A stretch of DNA of 64,000 nt, from positions 1,240,001-1,304,000 of the forward strand of contig WIUZ02000012.1 in assembly GCA_015956445.1 (NCBI GenBank). The letters are read 5' to 3'. This document shows positions 20,901 through 32,964 of the stretch, piece by piece (the first letter of the stretch is position 1; each line of letters starts with the position of its first letter). The notes under the pieces were generated by a model. It searched no databases. It had not been told where the DNA came from and worked only from the letters and a program-made list of their open reading frames with translations. The stretch is from Thelephora terrestris (Eukaryota > Basidiomycota > Agaricomycetes > Thelephorales > Thelephoraceae). A program made the translations under genes and the position numbers.

Positions 20901-23900
20901 GGCGATGTTGATAATAAGACCGATTAGGACGAAGAAGTCAAAGACGTTCCAGATGCTCCGTAAATAAGCGTTGGGGGTGAAGGAGAGTCCGTCGGCCGTG
21001 ATTTTGATGAAAAATTCGAGAAATAGGACTAGACCCATGGATGCTTCAGCAATATCAAACCAGGACCCCCTGATGAGACCCATCCTCGTGTAATATTCTC
21101 GTCGATAAACCGGAGTGGCAATGCTCTCAACCACAATTCCGGCTATCACAGTACAAAGAATAAGGAGCTGGAAGATAGGGTGAGCCAACCGAGAATGTTG
21201 TTGGCCAAATATCCGGTCTCCGCCAGCAGGTTCGACGACTTTTTGGCACCATTGCCTGATGATATTCTTTTGAGAAAATATCCAAAAAGTCCTGTCGTAG
21301 GACGGATGATTACGGATGAAGTCAGCCTTCCGTTCTTGCTGCTCGTATAGTGCGTCGTTGAGTTCTTGGGATACATGGTTTTCCACTTTAAGCGCGGCGA
21401 GCATTTCCCTGGAGCTGTTTAAGAGAAACATGTGACAATGAACCTGAAGATCGCTCACAGGTGACTCTCCATTTCATCATCGTTGGGATCCGATGTGAGT
21501 GTGCTACCTTTGCTATCCCGGCGTAGGCTCCTGATGTCGGCAAGGGGGATTTCTGTTGTATTCTGTGCACCAACGAAAAATGTTTGTAGAACCTTGAGCG
21601 AGCGCGAGGAGTAATGTCCCGGACCCCTCTTCTCTTTGGCAGATACCTGTAGGAAATCGGTAAAGGTCCAGATTCGTGTCAAATAGAACAAACCTTGGCA
21701 CTGAGCTCCCGCTTTGGAACGCTGTAGTCTTGAACCAAAGCTTTCTGCATCGGCAGGATGAGACTGGAAGGTAGATTGTCCACAGCAATTGCCTTCGGCG
21801 CAGGGGCAAACCAATGATATGGATTGAGTTTCTTCATCCAGGAAGTATGAGCGTACTCTTGCCGCTGGCTAGCCCAATAATGGGACGCTTGTCTCCCTTT
21901 CTTCGCTTCATCCGCAATATCAAAGTTCTCATTGATGACGGCAATGAACATTTGCATCACGATGACTGCGGGCGTGCTGACAATGAGGTGGAAGAAGCAT
22001 TCTATAGAATGGGGGCACGTACAGTTGGCGAAAAGTATCCAACCAGTCATGAACAAAATGACCACGACTGACTGCCGCACTGGCTGTGATGCAATGGCCG
22101 CAGCAAACAACAGTGTTGACCAGTTTTCTGCGGTGAAGATCTGGTACATACCCAAAAACGCGTTGTAAATATTGCCAAAGTTTATCGTACTGTCGGCAGG
22201 CATGTATCCCCGAAGTAGCTGGACCCCCATGAGAGAAGCAATGAAATTGACTAAGAATAAGAACAGGATCATGTTGGTCATTCCATACATGTTTCCGAAA
22301 ACAGCGAGCTTGTGGAAATCAGCCTGGGCGACTATGGATCGTATCGGGTCCCTGATTGACTCACAAGCAAGGGTTTCATCCTGGGTACCTCCAATATAAC
22401 GCGGTAAAACCGCAGCAGTTGGAAGATAGTTAACCACGGGTACGCTGGAGACCTCCGAACAGGGGGGATTTGTATAACGGTGGAGCCAATGGCCAAAATG
22501 AGATCCAACCAGTTCCTTCCCTCTTTGAAGAAGTCTCGCCAGTCTGGGAGGTAAGACGCGAACCTTACAATTATCTCGACGGCGAACGCGAAAGTAATCG
22601 CGAGCTCTCCGAGATTGAGAAGTTTGCTGTGGACTGGACCAGGATCGACTGTACGTGTGGCTTGTATCGTCAGGGAGGTTAGAGCCAGGATGACCCAAAA
22701 CCACTTAGTCATCTGGTAGTAGTCTTTGAGTTTATTCCGTCTAGTTGCCACCATGCGGCCGTCGATAACACCGAAATTATCGTCATGTTCTCCATCGATA
22801 TTAACAACCAGACTTGAGAAAATCTCAATAAACGCACGAATGCCGCACCGAAACGAGGACTTACGGGGCCGCACCAAAGGCGCTCTTCTGTGTTTCTTTC
22901 CTGATGGCTGAGAAGGTATTGGTGATCACAGCGACGAAAAGATTGATAAGCCAGAGGTTCAGGACGATGACGCAGATAATGGAGAAGAAGCAGGAAAAGA
23001 AGGATTCCGCGTCAATCGTCGAGTACATCGGGGAAGTGAACTAGAGAATCACATCAGTATCCGCAGGAACAGATAGGAAGTTAATGCATACGCCGCTCTG
23101 GGTCGAGATGATTGCAACCTGGAGTGTAGCATAGAAGAAATTATCGTAACTTTCGATGTTATTGAACGGATTTTCTCCTTCCTGCATCATCGTTGAGTAC
23201 GAGACGGAGAATGTTGGGAATAGTTGACGTGCCTTGCAGACCTGGCCAAGGGGACAAATATACCCTTTGATTGTACCATTCTTCCCATCGTTCTTGATGT
23301 ATGGCACCGTCCTCAATGTATTTGGATCAATCCACCCTCCACATGCCTGACCCGAAATTTGGATTTCCGCTTCGCCCAGGGTAGGTTGCAAAAAACAGGA
23401 GCGACTAAATGAGCCTTTGAAAGATTCAATCCCGATAACCCTGGTTGGATTTTGTTGAGATTCAGACACACTAAGATAACCTTGAGCCGACGCACGAAAA
23501 AAGAAGCATCGCAAACAGGACGAAATAAGCCACACTGGTGAGTAGAGGTCGGGCAGTCTTGAGGGAACGCATTATAGTCTGAACTGAGTTTAGTATAAAC
23601 GATTGGACGAAGCTGGGGGGCACGTACGGTGGTACCAGATGTCACGGCCAGTAATCGAGAGACTTTTAGGACGCTTAAAGCCCTGAAAACACCGATGTAA
23701 AGCATTGAGCCCTGCTCTATCCCTCCGGTCGCGAGCGCAAAAGAGGTCCAGAAGCACAGGATCGACAGAAAATCAATCCTGTTCCAGCTCTGGCGAAGAT
23801 ATGGCATGTTCCTCTTCGTGGACTGCTGAGTTTGTTCGATGATGAGTTTGAAGGGAAGGGAAATGGTGCCGGATTTTTCAGAACGGAGGAAATTGGTTAA

Positions 23901-25353
23901 GAATGTAGATGTGGGGTCCCGAACGATTTCGCGAGTTCGGTGAAATGTGACCATCGTCTTCTCCATCATTGGAGTCCTCGTCTCTGTCGCAGATCGAGTG
24001 CGGGTGAATGATGCTGCATTGTCATTCATCGTGTCCAGGGTTGATTTGTGACGCAATGCGAACGGCTTGAAGATGTTGTTCCCTACCTGGCGTAATCTGC
24101 GACCGAGAGTGGGCGTCCGGGAGACGGTAGATCGGCTCGATGTCGGAGTGTAACCGAAGCTAGGAGTTACGGTGGTGCGGATGGGTTCATCCTCAGATGG
24201 TCTGAACGGGGAGGTGAATATCGAGACGAAGGGGACTTCAGGGTCAAGTATTAAGCCGGAGATGCATATGCGTGCGAAACATTCGATGCTGTGAAATTGA
24301 GCGTAAGCGTGGTTCCATGGGGTGATGGAAATTCGCGCACGTGAAGAAGACGAAGAGAGCGAACAGCGCATAGTCTTCCCATTGGTGGAAGTAGCCCGTC
24401 GTTTGTGTGGGTTCTGCACCAGAAGCGGGAAGGGTGAGGAAAGCAGCGGATTGGATAGATAAGACGACAAAATGGAACGTGATCAAAAGAACAATGATAG
24501 GTTCTGTCCATCTGGGCACAACGTATGAGTAAGGGGTTGCGACCAGTTGCTGGCGGGAGGGAACGTACGGATAAAGTAGCAGTCGGTACATAAACAGTCG
24601 TATCGGGTTGGTGGGGCCCATGAAACCCAGCGCATACCCTCGGATAGGCAGACTTTTCCTTAGGTCGGGCAGCGCCGGGGCTTCAAGCTCCTTGTAGTCG
24701 TCGCCGTCCTTGTGCTTGGAGGAAATTTCGTCATCTACATCATCTAGTCTTACGTGGTCATCTAAGCCCCTTCCAGCGAGATTAGCGACACGGATAGACA
24801 TGTGGTGAAGACTTCGAGAGACGGATTTCAGGGTTGTACCCGTCTTCCTTAGTGGGGAAGGAGAGGTGCTGTATCGACTTGACTTCCGATGTGATTTAGG
24901 GCTGACACCGATCGAACGCTCAGGGTCTTTGGCATCGTGTTCGCTCCAGCCTGGTGGATATTGGTGAGAGATGTTGGCGGTAAGGTGCGCATCGTCGTCT
25001 TCGTCATCTTGGAATGTTGGAATCAGGGAAGCGGAAGAAGGGCCGGCTTGGGTTGTCAAGTACGAACCGCCTACCCGGGATTTTGGAGGTGTGTCATCGT
25101 CGGGCGAGACAGGCGAAGCGAACGGATCGTCATCGACGGAGAAGGAGTGAATACTCGTTTGGACCGTTATGGGAGGGAAGGAGTCCTTCGGAGCTGACCA
25201 ACTCGGGCGGCGCCTTGTGACTGACCATGGGGCGTCCTTTGGGGACAGGGAGGGAGAAGGGGGTAGAGACGCCGCCAGCCCTGCTGGTGTCCCTGTAAGA
25301 TCCACTGCAGAAGAGCTTGAGGTTGTCTGGAGGTGCCTCCGGGGCTGATCCAT
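17997..25353 (-). CDS. CCH1: CCH1-type voltage-gated calcium channel alpha subunit
   Basis: A long gene with many 45-60 nt introns and a product of roughly 2,000 residues. After a Ser/Asp-rich cytosolic N-terminus, four homologous six-helix repeats are visible: I (about 24.6-22.9 kb), II (22.8-21.9), III (21.3-20.3) and IV (20.1-19.2). S4 of repeat III is the most charged ([20 protein letters not shown]). Pore loops read STQSGFT, TAENWST, SFEGWVD and CGEGWNQ, so the filter position is Ser in repeat I and Glu in II-IV. The C-terminal region carries a helix-rich EF-hand-like stretch and ends [13 protein letters not shown]. Fungal Cch1 with Mid1 mediates plasma-membrane calcium influx under ER, pheromone or cell-wall stress. 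The 5' start is uncertain: I chose the ATG at 25353 (MDQPRRHL), but upstream leader exons are possible. Confidence 0.9.
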
Positions 25354-26299
25354 GCACAGAGAGTCGATACCTCCAAGCAACTCACTCTCTAGAAGTACTA
25401 GGTCGGCTCTGAACGGAGGTTGTGTAATAACGATATGCAGTCAGTCCGATGCTGGTCCAGCCTGTTTGAAGAGCGGTTCGTCAGAAAAGATAAGAGGGAG
25501 ATAATATGAACGAGATACGGCACTTGGAACGAGTGGCAGTAGAGAGAACGGAACGACGTGGGTGAATATCCAATATGCTTGAAGCGATGTGGCCAACCCT
25601 TGGAATAGACGCGCAACGATGTCTTTCCTCCGTACCTCGTACAGAACCTTCGTCAGTCCAAAAAAACTTGCAAAAATTCACCAAAAATCTGAAAAATATT
25701 CCCCGAACAGCAACGACACGCGCACGAGAACCCGGTAATCTTTTACTCGTGCGTTCTCGGCGTTGTCGGTCCACTGCTCGCAATCGGTGTTCCTCCGCTC
25801 CGAAAGTCTTTCGGTTGGCAACCAGCGGAGAGGCTTCCTACCACTTATCCCCGTGCGTACCCTCTCCTTGTCCCCACTCCTCCCGTTTGCTTGATTTTGA
25901 CGCGGAAATCCAGTTCCGAATAGGCCACGGGTACCAATCCAGGGCTATGAGGATGAGCAATGAAAAGCAACCCCCTTCTCTACAATAGACGTATCTGCCC
26001 CAGCGCACCCGACTCCTACATTTGCACCAGACACATACATCTACCAAAGCCAAAATCCGCCAGCAGTCCGAACGACCCCGATCATCCGCCTGAGCCTCAC
26101 CATTCGAGGTTCTGTGCCGAGCTTACTCCTATGTTTTGAGTTGGTCGGCCCTGACCGTAAGCGTAATACTCTCTCTATCTCTTACAAGCCGGTGCGGTAA
26201 TATGTCGAGGGGTCTTTGGCCAATGAGAATTTTTGTTGTGATCTATTCGTGTTTATTTTTCTGAGCCCCCTTTCGGCAAGTAACTTCTTCCTCCTCAAC
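25354..26299. other. Divergent intergenic region between CCH1 and the HIT-finger gene
   Basis: This 946 bp gap is the longest promoter region here. It contains an uninterrupted ATG-started ORF of 137 codons (25575-25988, plus), Arg/Ser-rich, with no motif I recognise. I consider it likely to be leader or chance. CT-rich and TTT-rich tracts precede the HIT-finger start. No repeat or RNA gene was seen. Confidence 0.5.
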
Positions 26300-27090
26300 A
26301 TGCCTCCACGTTCACGCCCAGCGTGTCAAATATGCCAGACATCAGAGTCGAAATATAACTGTCCCAAATGCATGATACCATAGTAATATGCACACCTTGA
26401 GCCATCTCCGACTGTTAGCTGACAATCCAAGCTGTTCTCTTGGGTGTTACAGAACCCACCAAGGTTGGGCGTTGTATGCACCGTCGCACTACTTGATGCT
26501 CAACCTTTCGCCAGAACAACCTGTCTGTGCTTCTACAACTGCATCCACCATCGCTGGGTCGTCCAAGCCGGCTCCTGGTCTGTGGTCTTTCATCTTACGA
26601 TTTATCACTCACGCGGGTTGTAGTGCCGGGGAATGTCGAAACAGAAGAATACCTTCGGCCACTCACCTCGCTGAGCTGGCCTTACGTGCCAGAGGAGTCT
26701 GCCTACACTGATCCTCTCAAACGCGATGATCCAAAGGTCGTTCAACTCCCCCAATACGAAGCGATAGGTAACTCGTCACCCTTCATCTCAGATATTCACC
26801 GATACGACCCATGGAATTCGTCAGCTACTTCCGCTGCTGTGCGAAACGCGCTCTCTGAACATCCGGACCTAAAACCACTCCTCCGTTCGATAGACTCATT
26901 ACGGGGCAGAGAAAGAGAGGCGACCATCCAACGCGCTTTGGGTGTGTCACACGCTGAGCATCAGGGGGACTTGAGCATCGGTGAGCAAGATGTTGAAGCT
27001 ATGCGACGGCTTTCCTCTGCCATCGAGGCAGCGATCAGAGGCGACACACCGAGTTCGTTGGGCCTTGATCTCGATGGGGAACGATCATGA
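26300..27090 (+). CDS. HIT zinc-finger protein, ZNHIT3/Hit1-like
   Basis: Four exons (26300-26382, 26432-26463, 26515-26577, 26624-27090) give 214 residues. The N-terminal HIT zinc finger is built across two exons: ACQICQTSESKYNCPKC, then IPYCSLGCYRTHQ. This gives the paired Cys and final Cys/His ligands of the zf-HIT fold. After a linker comes a helical region with LRPLTSLSWPYVPEES, RDDPKVVQL, QYEAI and LLRSIDSLRGREREATIQ. In yeast, Hit1 with Rsa1 assembles box C/D snoRNPs; ZNHIT3 is the animal counterpart. The C-terminal region resembles that type rather than Bcd1, but the exact orthology is inferred. It is convergent with BUD32, with about 106 bp between stops. Confidence 0.8.
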
Positions 27091-27196
27091 ACAAGGTTTA
27101 ACGGACGCCGTAAATGAATCGGATCCTTCTACGTGAAGGGTTGTAAAATGCAGAGACTGCGATTACGGCCCGGTAACCACCAAGAATACATGCAGT

Positions 27197-28256
27197 CTAC
27201 CCAACCATACTCCTTTTGCGTCCTCTGAGGCGAACTGTGAACTAGAATGAGGACGAGTGATAAACATAGAGCCAAGCTCACCGTCCTCTAATCGCCTTTC
27301 CACTGCCGTCCAGTCCTTGCCCGTCCCATTCTTGTACGCTTCCAGTACAGCGAAGAACATCGGCTCCGAGTCCGGGTGCGTGGACGCAAATGCCCGCTCG
27401 AGCACGTAGAGATCCACCGCCTTGTCTTCAACCAAGGATGATGTGTACGCGAGCCCAAAGTCGATTAGTACCTAGTGCTCCATTAACGAGGGAGAACGTC
27501 AACTCATGGGGAAGCCGCGTACTAGTTTCGTGTGCGAGGGACCCTTAGCGGCAAACGGGTGCCTGATGATCATGTTGGATGTTGTGAGGTCACCGTGAAT
27601 GACATCTGCCTTGTGCATCTTGGCGATTTCAGACCCAATCAATCCCATGACCCCGTCTGTGGAAGACAGGTCGAGAGGAGAAAGCGAGGCCGACGGTATA
27701 AACACACCTATCGTCACTTGGTATTCCTCTAGGGGATCGAGGTGAGATACGGATTCGCCACTGGCGTCGGTCGTATCATCGAAGGATTGGTCAGGATCCA
27801 AAACCTGTTCATCTTCACCTTCGGCACCACCACCGAGCAACATCCGAACGCTCTTCCCTTCTATCCACTCGATGCCGAGCACACTTTCTGTTGCGTCTAC
27901 CATACGTATACCTGGGACACTGACGCCTGATCTGGGACGTTTCAACGGGCTGGTGCAGTCGATAGAGCACTGTACAGTCACACCTGAGGCATCGAAGGAG
28001 AGCTCTCGCTTCCCCCGCAACTCGAGCGCGAGTCAGGCTAGTATCTAGTGACGGGTGTCGGTATTGTTTCTTGAATCTATGCTTCAGTAGGATCGGAACT
28101 TTCGCATCTGAATCGAAAGACGTGTGAACATAAGATTTGTAGACTTTCTATGCTGCTGTTGTGAGAGCACATCTCCACCGAGCAATGGTTATTGCTTACA
28201 GCTTCAGCTCCTTGAGAGATTTGGGTGGAATTTATGATCAGTGAAGCAGTGGCCAT
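27197..28256 (-). CDS. BUD32: BUD32, EKC/KEOPS complex kinase-like ATPase
   Basis: The start ATG at 28256 gives [12 protein letters not shown], then the glycine-rich ISQGAEA that continues across an intron into KVYKS. Further segments are [42 protein letters not shown], the catalytic loop HGDLTTSNM, the metal-binding IDFGLAY and [17 protein letters not shown]. The tail is [11 protein letters not shown], the conserved KEOPS kinase end. About 260 residues over six or so exons. Bud32 (PRPK) is a small atypical kinase that acts as an ATPase in KEOPS, the complex that makes t6A at position 37 of ANN-decoding tRNAs. An insertion rich in Gly, Glu and Asp between the N-lobe and catalytic loop (about 27,870-27,740) is longer than usual for the family. 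All key motifs are intact. Confidence 0.93.
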
Positions 28257-28475
28257 CGCTGTTCGCGACTATCCTTCCTTGCTGATCGGAAACTTATCCC
28301 CTTCACCGCTTTCCGTCATAACAGTTCCGCCGAGTGTGTCTGACTCTCCTTCTGCAGTGCCACGCCTCTTATCGAATATTTCAGGTCCTATTCCTGCAAA
28401 ATTGGCTTCAAACTGTTCCGAAGGCTCCTCGTCGCAACTAAGCCACGTCCTTGCTTAGGACACAGAGCTTTCGCC

Positions 28476-30603
28476 ATGGGTCGCCGAAAGAGCAAGAAAA
28501 AGTCCCCTTGGTCTGCCTATAACCCAACCGATACCTCTGCAGACGCCACCGAGGGTTACGGTCCAGGAGGGCCCGCTTTCTTTCACTATCATCCCGGTAG
28601 TTCTGGCATGAACCAGTCTTGGTGGTTCAATACCTTTGGAAAACAACAGGAACCGCGACCAAAAGCCGAAGAAGCTCTTTTCGCTTCGACATCGTCCGAT
28701 GCAAAGAACGACGTTCGGAACGAATTTCCTCTCGAGCCCAAAAGTTACGATTCAGATTACAGGGAATACCAGCCATCTCAAAGACCTCCCTTTCCTGCCT
28801 CTCGTGCGCGTTCCCGCACTGCCACACCACCCCCTCTTCGTGGCCCTTCCTCAGAATATGTTGCAGCTTCGGATGGTCCTTCTGACTCGCTTGATGACCC
28901 CTCATCGTCAAGAAAATTACTAGTGCTCGACTTGAACGGAACGCTCCTTCATCGTTCCCCTCGTGCAATCAAGGGTGGATCCCGTTATCCAATGCCAGGA
29001 CAACAGGGCTTTCGACCAAGACTACGTTCGGTCCATAGCCGTCCTTACATGCCATCATTCAAATCCTACATATTTCACCCATCAACCAAAGGATGGCTCG
29101 ACGTTATGGTTTGGTCGTCCGCCCAACCTCACAGCGTGGACGATATGGTTGATAAATGCTTCTATGACGAAAAGCACCATTTCGTCGCCGTGTGGGCTCG
29201 GGACACATTGGGCCTCCCTCAACATCTTTACAGTACGGCAATTCCTCCAATCATATACACCGCTGTTGACGCTCGACATATGTCTGCTGATTCATTTTGT
29301 CCCTTGCGTGTAATGATTCCGCCCCGAAGATCGCAAAGTCCAGACACTGAAAGATCTCAACATACCCTGGTCAAAGTTGTTCCCTCCTTCTGATCTTCCA
29401 GCGGCTAAGCCGTCCCCCACTTCCCACCATAATGCCTTATCTACCTTGCTGATGGATGATTCGCCCCTCAAGGCAGAGCTCCAACCTTACAATCACCTCT
29501 GCGTGAAAGAGTACTCGAATGTGATTCGGAATCGGGACCTCGCATCATTGCAAGAGGAAAGGGCTCGGCCCAAGCCCCCGTCACAAAAACCCCCTGCTGA
29601 AGAACAAGAATCTCAGCCTCTCCCAGCACCTCCGCCCCAACTACCCGTCGAGATTCCGCCCACCCTGACACCCTCAGCGATCCACCATCACCCAACGCCA
29701 TTCGAGTTGCCACCCGCGCCACCGGAATTTCAATTCGACCAGTCTGTGGGTATCCAGCCGGGCGCAACGTTGCTCAACCCTCTCCCATTCGCGAGTAACA
29801 CAGGAAGCTATCCTCGGATGCCTGGGAATAATGGTCTTGGCCAAGGGGCGATTGCTCCTCAGATGGTATTCAAACATCCCCCGTCACCACTGGGTTATCA
29901 AACCCCACCAACGAGCCCTTTTACGCCCCCTCAACACGCGCTCCACTCTCAACCATACCCGAACCCTCCCTTGATGGACGCACCAGCCCATTCTATGCCT
30001 CCTGCACAAGGGGATCCATCGGCGGAAACTACGTCTGTGGAAACGGAAGCCTCACTCGATCCCCCCTTCCCTACTTCGCCTTCAAACAAACGGAAACGGA
30101 AGGTCAAGCAGGAAACGGAACGCGAGACCTCCGGGGCCGACCCTACCCATGTGATTGAATACGACGAGACACTTCTCGCTATCGTCGGAATTCTGGATGA
30201 GGTCAAGTTTCAGTCAAATGTTGCTTCTTGGGTCAAGGCAAATGGACTTTGGGGTCCGCACCCTCCTCATAATACATCCGCCACCAATACCGACGCGTTA
30301 ACGCACAAACAGGTCCGCAAAAGCAGCGAGGATGTCGCAACCTCGAGCGACAGCGGAAGGCCCGGAGAAGGCAAGAAGAAACGTAGGGATGCTGTGGCAA
30401 GCTTTTTTGAAGCCGCAGTGACCGATGAGCCTGACAATGTTGGTTCACTTGGTGCACAAATGAATGAAAACCAAGACCAGGAAAACGTCTCCGAGGCGCC
30501 GCAGTGGTTCGACAGCCCTCCTACGGTGCGGCATTGGGTCAATCGAGGGAGAAAAGCTCTTGAAACCCTAGGGATACCAATTGAACACGGTCTTAGACAG
30601 TAG
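28476..30603 (+). CDS. FCP1-homology (HAD) domain protein
   Basis: Two exons, with an intron of about 100 nt near 29233-29332 (donor GTACGG, acceptor CCGAAG) that links LPQHLY to RKVQTLKDLNIPW. The basic N-terminus MGRRKSKKKSPW is followed by a Pro/Ser-rich stretch, then the HAD/FCP1 domain: KLLVLDLNGTLLHR, RPYMPSF, VMVWSSAQPHSV and KDLNIPWSKLFPP. After the domain come LKAELQPYNHLCVKEY, a long Pro-rich region, a KRKRK basic patch and a C-terminal helix. FCP1-type phosphatases use a DxDx(T/V) motif; here the second Asp is Asn (DLNGT), suggesting altered catalysis (see findings). This nuclear-looking phosphatase-like family is common in fungi. The substrate is unknown. Confidence 0.75.
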
Positions 30604-30811
30604 TGCTATCATTCTTGTACCCGAAACGATATGCCGTCACTCCGCAGCAAACTGATCGTGTGAGAAGTATAATCGATAAAATGCTAAGTACATAAAAGGG
30701 ACGGGAAAGAGGTATTAGGAACTGTCGAGCGTAAAATGGTCAATCCGATCCGTTTGTCATACCACATTCAACAACACAACACATAGATGGCCCCTCCGCG
30801 AAATACGGCTG

Positions 30812-31339
30812 TCATATAGAGAAGAAAGGTTGTTCGGGGTTCTGTGGCTGCTGCGGCTTCGAGAAGGGATTTGTTCCAGTAGGCAAAGCGGTACCGTACC
30901 TGTGGGGAAGATTAAGTACGAGGCAATACAGAAAATACGTAGGTTAGAATATACCTCAATTGGCCGTAGTTTCCGAATGTATCGATGCCATCGTCCGCAT
31001 TTGCGATCAAGTTTGCGAGGTGGGCATGCTCCTTGTCCGTCCGGGTGGGCCCTTTCTGCAGATTCGCCTTTGGAAGGTTCGTCGTTTGGGACGCAGGTGA
31101 CGGCCTGGGGCTCGGTGACATTCCATTCGTCCTGTTTTCGAATGTCCCAGGTAGATTGAATGTGGGGATCGAATTCTGTGGCGGTGGAGAGAAAGAGGTA
31201 GGGGAAGGGGAAGAAGCCGGTTGAGTGGGTGCAAATGGATTGTTTGACCCAAACCCGGTCGGCTGGGCGATCAAGGGGTTCCCCTGGGGTTGTAAGAACA
31301 TCTGTTGCTGCTGCTGCTGCTGTTGTTGCTGGAGGAGCA

Positions 31340-31370
<31 letters not shown>

Positions 31371-32566
31371 GCGCAGCCATTCCTCTTGTTGTTGAGCCAG
31401 TTGGAACTGAGCCTGCTGTTGTGCTTGTAACTCTTGTTGTGCCTGTAATTCTTGTTGTTGGCGCAACCACTCATTCTGTTGTTGAGCCCATTGGGCCTGC
31501 ATGGCCTGTTGCTCAGCTTGTTGTTGCCAGGGGTTGAAAGCAGTAAACTGTGGTTGGACGGCGGTGAATTGAGGTTGAACTCCGGTGAACTGAGGTTGGG
31601 ATGACGCATCGATCAGCGGGAAACCGTTGTTGGGAACAGGTCTGTCCAAGACACTGAGCGGGATGAAAAGAGGTTAGGGTTTGCGACGTACAGTTGATTG
31701 TTGTCATCGAAGAGGGCTGACTCGGTCGAGTTTTGAGCTGCCTTCTTGCGTTTTTCCTCCTCCTCTCGACTCAGTCGAAGCGCTTCCTGGAGGTCCCGGT
31801 CCTCCGCAGTAACATGTCCGGTCTCGGCTGCAGCAGTTCTCTTACTCTCCTCGATTGCCTTGCGAAGGTCATCATCGGTAGCGTTACCTTGCGGGTTTTG
31901 ACGAGCCCGGGACCTCCTCCGTTCGTTCTCGTCACCAAGTTCGGCATCGCCGGTTGGAGATCTGGAGGTCATACGATCCCGCATGTGAGCCCGCGACCTT
32001 CGTTCTTCTCGCAACCTGGTATCATCGGAGAGAAGATTGGTGATATCTTTGGCCTTCTGACGAACATTTGCGCCTTGGTCCTTGCCATACTCGTCGATGT
32101 ACTGGAATTCCTTGAGGGTCTTGATAACGTAGAGGTTGTCGCGGAAATATATGACGACGTTTTCAGACCCAGCGTGCAAACAGTAATCAAGAAGAGTCAA
32201 CGACTAAAATGATTCCCGAGCATTAGCAACACGCCGCAGTGGGATGTGGCCAAGCATGCGCACCTTGAAAACATGCCTCCAGTTCTTCCCCTTGTCGTTC
32301 AGTCGTTTATCCAAAACCTCCATAATCTCGACAAAATCATTCCTGGATAGGTTTGGGTGGTGTTAAGGCGAGTTGGAGCAAAGTGGAACGGGTACGGGTA
32401 CGAACTGGTTGTATGTCATCTGAGCAATCTCGTTCATCTGGGTGCCGGAGGGACCCCAAGGGTCATTTGAGGTGGCGTCTCGAACCTTTGCCTGGACATC
32501 CGAGTAGCCCTTTGTATAGTTTTTGGCTACGCGGAGAGCACCCTTGCCGAAGTGTTGTATGGACAT
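30812..32566 (-). CDS. Epsin-like ENTH-domain endocytic adaptor
   Basis: The ATG at 32566 opens an ENTH domain (GKGALRVAKNYTKGYSDVQ, EAT-like DATSNDPWGPSG, NDFVEIMEVLDKRL, KNWRHVFK, LTLLDYCLHAGSENVV, IKTLKEFQYIDEYGKDQGANVR). Ubiquitin-interacting-motif-like helices follow (DDDLRKAIEESKR, DRDLQEALRLSREEEE), then a long Gln-rich region and an NPF-bearing C-terminus. The last exon, after an intron at about 30,960-30,910, encodes RYGTALPTGTNPFSK and ends QPFFSI at 30812. ENTH domains bind PtdIns(4,5)P2, UIMs bind ubiquitinated cargo and NPF recruits EH-domain proteins, so this should act in clathrin-mediated endocytosis, like yeast Ent1/Ent2. The C-terminal frame was chosen because it restores NPF. 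It is convergent with the FCP1-like gene. Confidence 0.9.
31302..31370 (-). repeat. CAG/CAA repeat encoding polyglutamine in the epsin gene
   Basis: Two runs of CAG and CAA codons, separated by a short Leu-rich stretch, encode about 20 glutamines inside a larger Gln-rich region that extends to about 31535. The mixture of CAG and CAA codons limits slippage. Length variation between strains would be expected. Confidence 0.9.
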
Positions 32567-32811
32567 GACGAGAGCGAGTGAGCGAGAGACCGGTGGCTTT
32601 CCTTTTTGGTGAAAAAGTCATGTTGCAACTCCAGCCATCGATCCACTCCAGCTGCGCAGCCGATCATACAGCAAGATAATATTCTCATCCCACACAGCTA
32701 GAGGGCTGTCATTGGCAACATGGAGCATCGTGTACATCGAAGGAAAAACCCTTTGCCCATGACCTTTGTCATGATGTGCATCGAGCTACGCAACAAGGTT
32801 CAAGTGTCAAC

Positions 32812-32883
32812 ACACTGGTGGTGAAACGGTTATCATCCTTGCCTTCCAAGCAAGGGGCGGGGGTTCGACTCCCTCCCAGTGTA
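32812..32883 (+). tRNA. tRNA-Gly (anticodon TCC)
   Basis: A 72 nt cloverleaf. The acceptor ACACTGG pairs with CCAGTGT, with discriminator A. The anticodon stem CTTGC/GCAAG encloses loop CTTCCAA, giving TCC. The T arm has GGTTCGACTCC. A run of T follows within a few bases, suiting Pol III termination. Confidence 0.95.
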
Positions 32884-32964
32884 ATTTTTTCTCTCGTCTT
32901 TCGTCTCAGCAGCCGCGCATTGTTAGATAGAATGTCATAAGGAAACCTATCAAGTACGTTGTAT

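Noticed and set aside
27499-27930. Plus-strand ORFs within BUD32
   Set aside because: They are antisense shadows of a gene with full kinase motifs.
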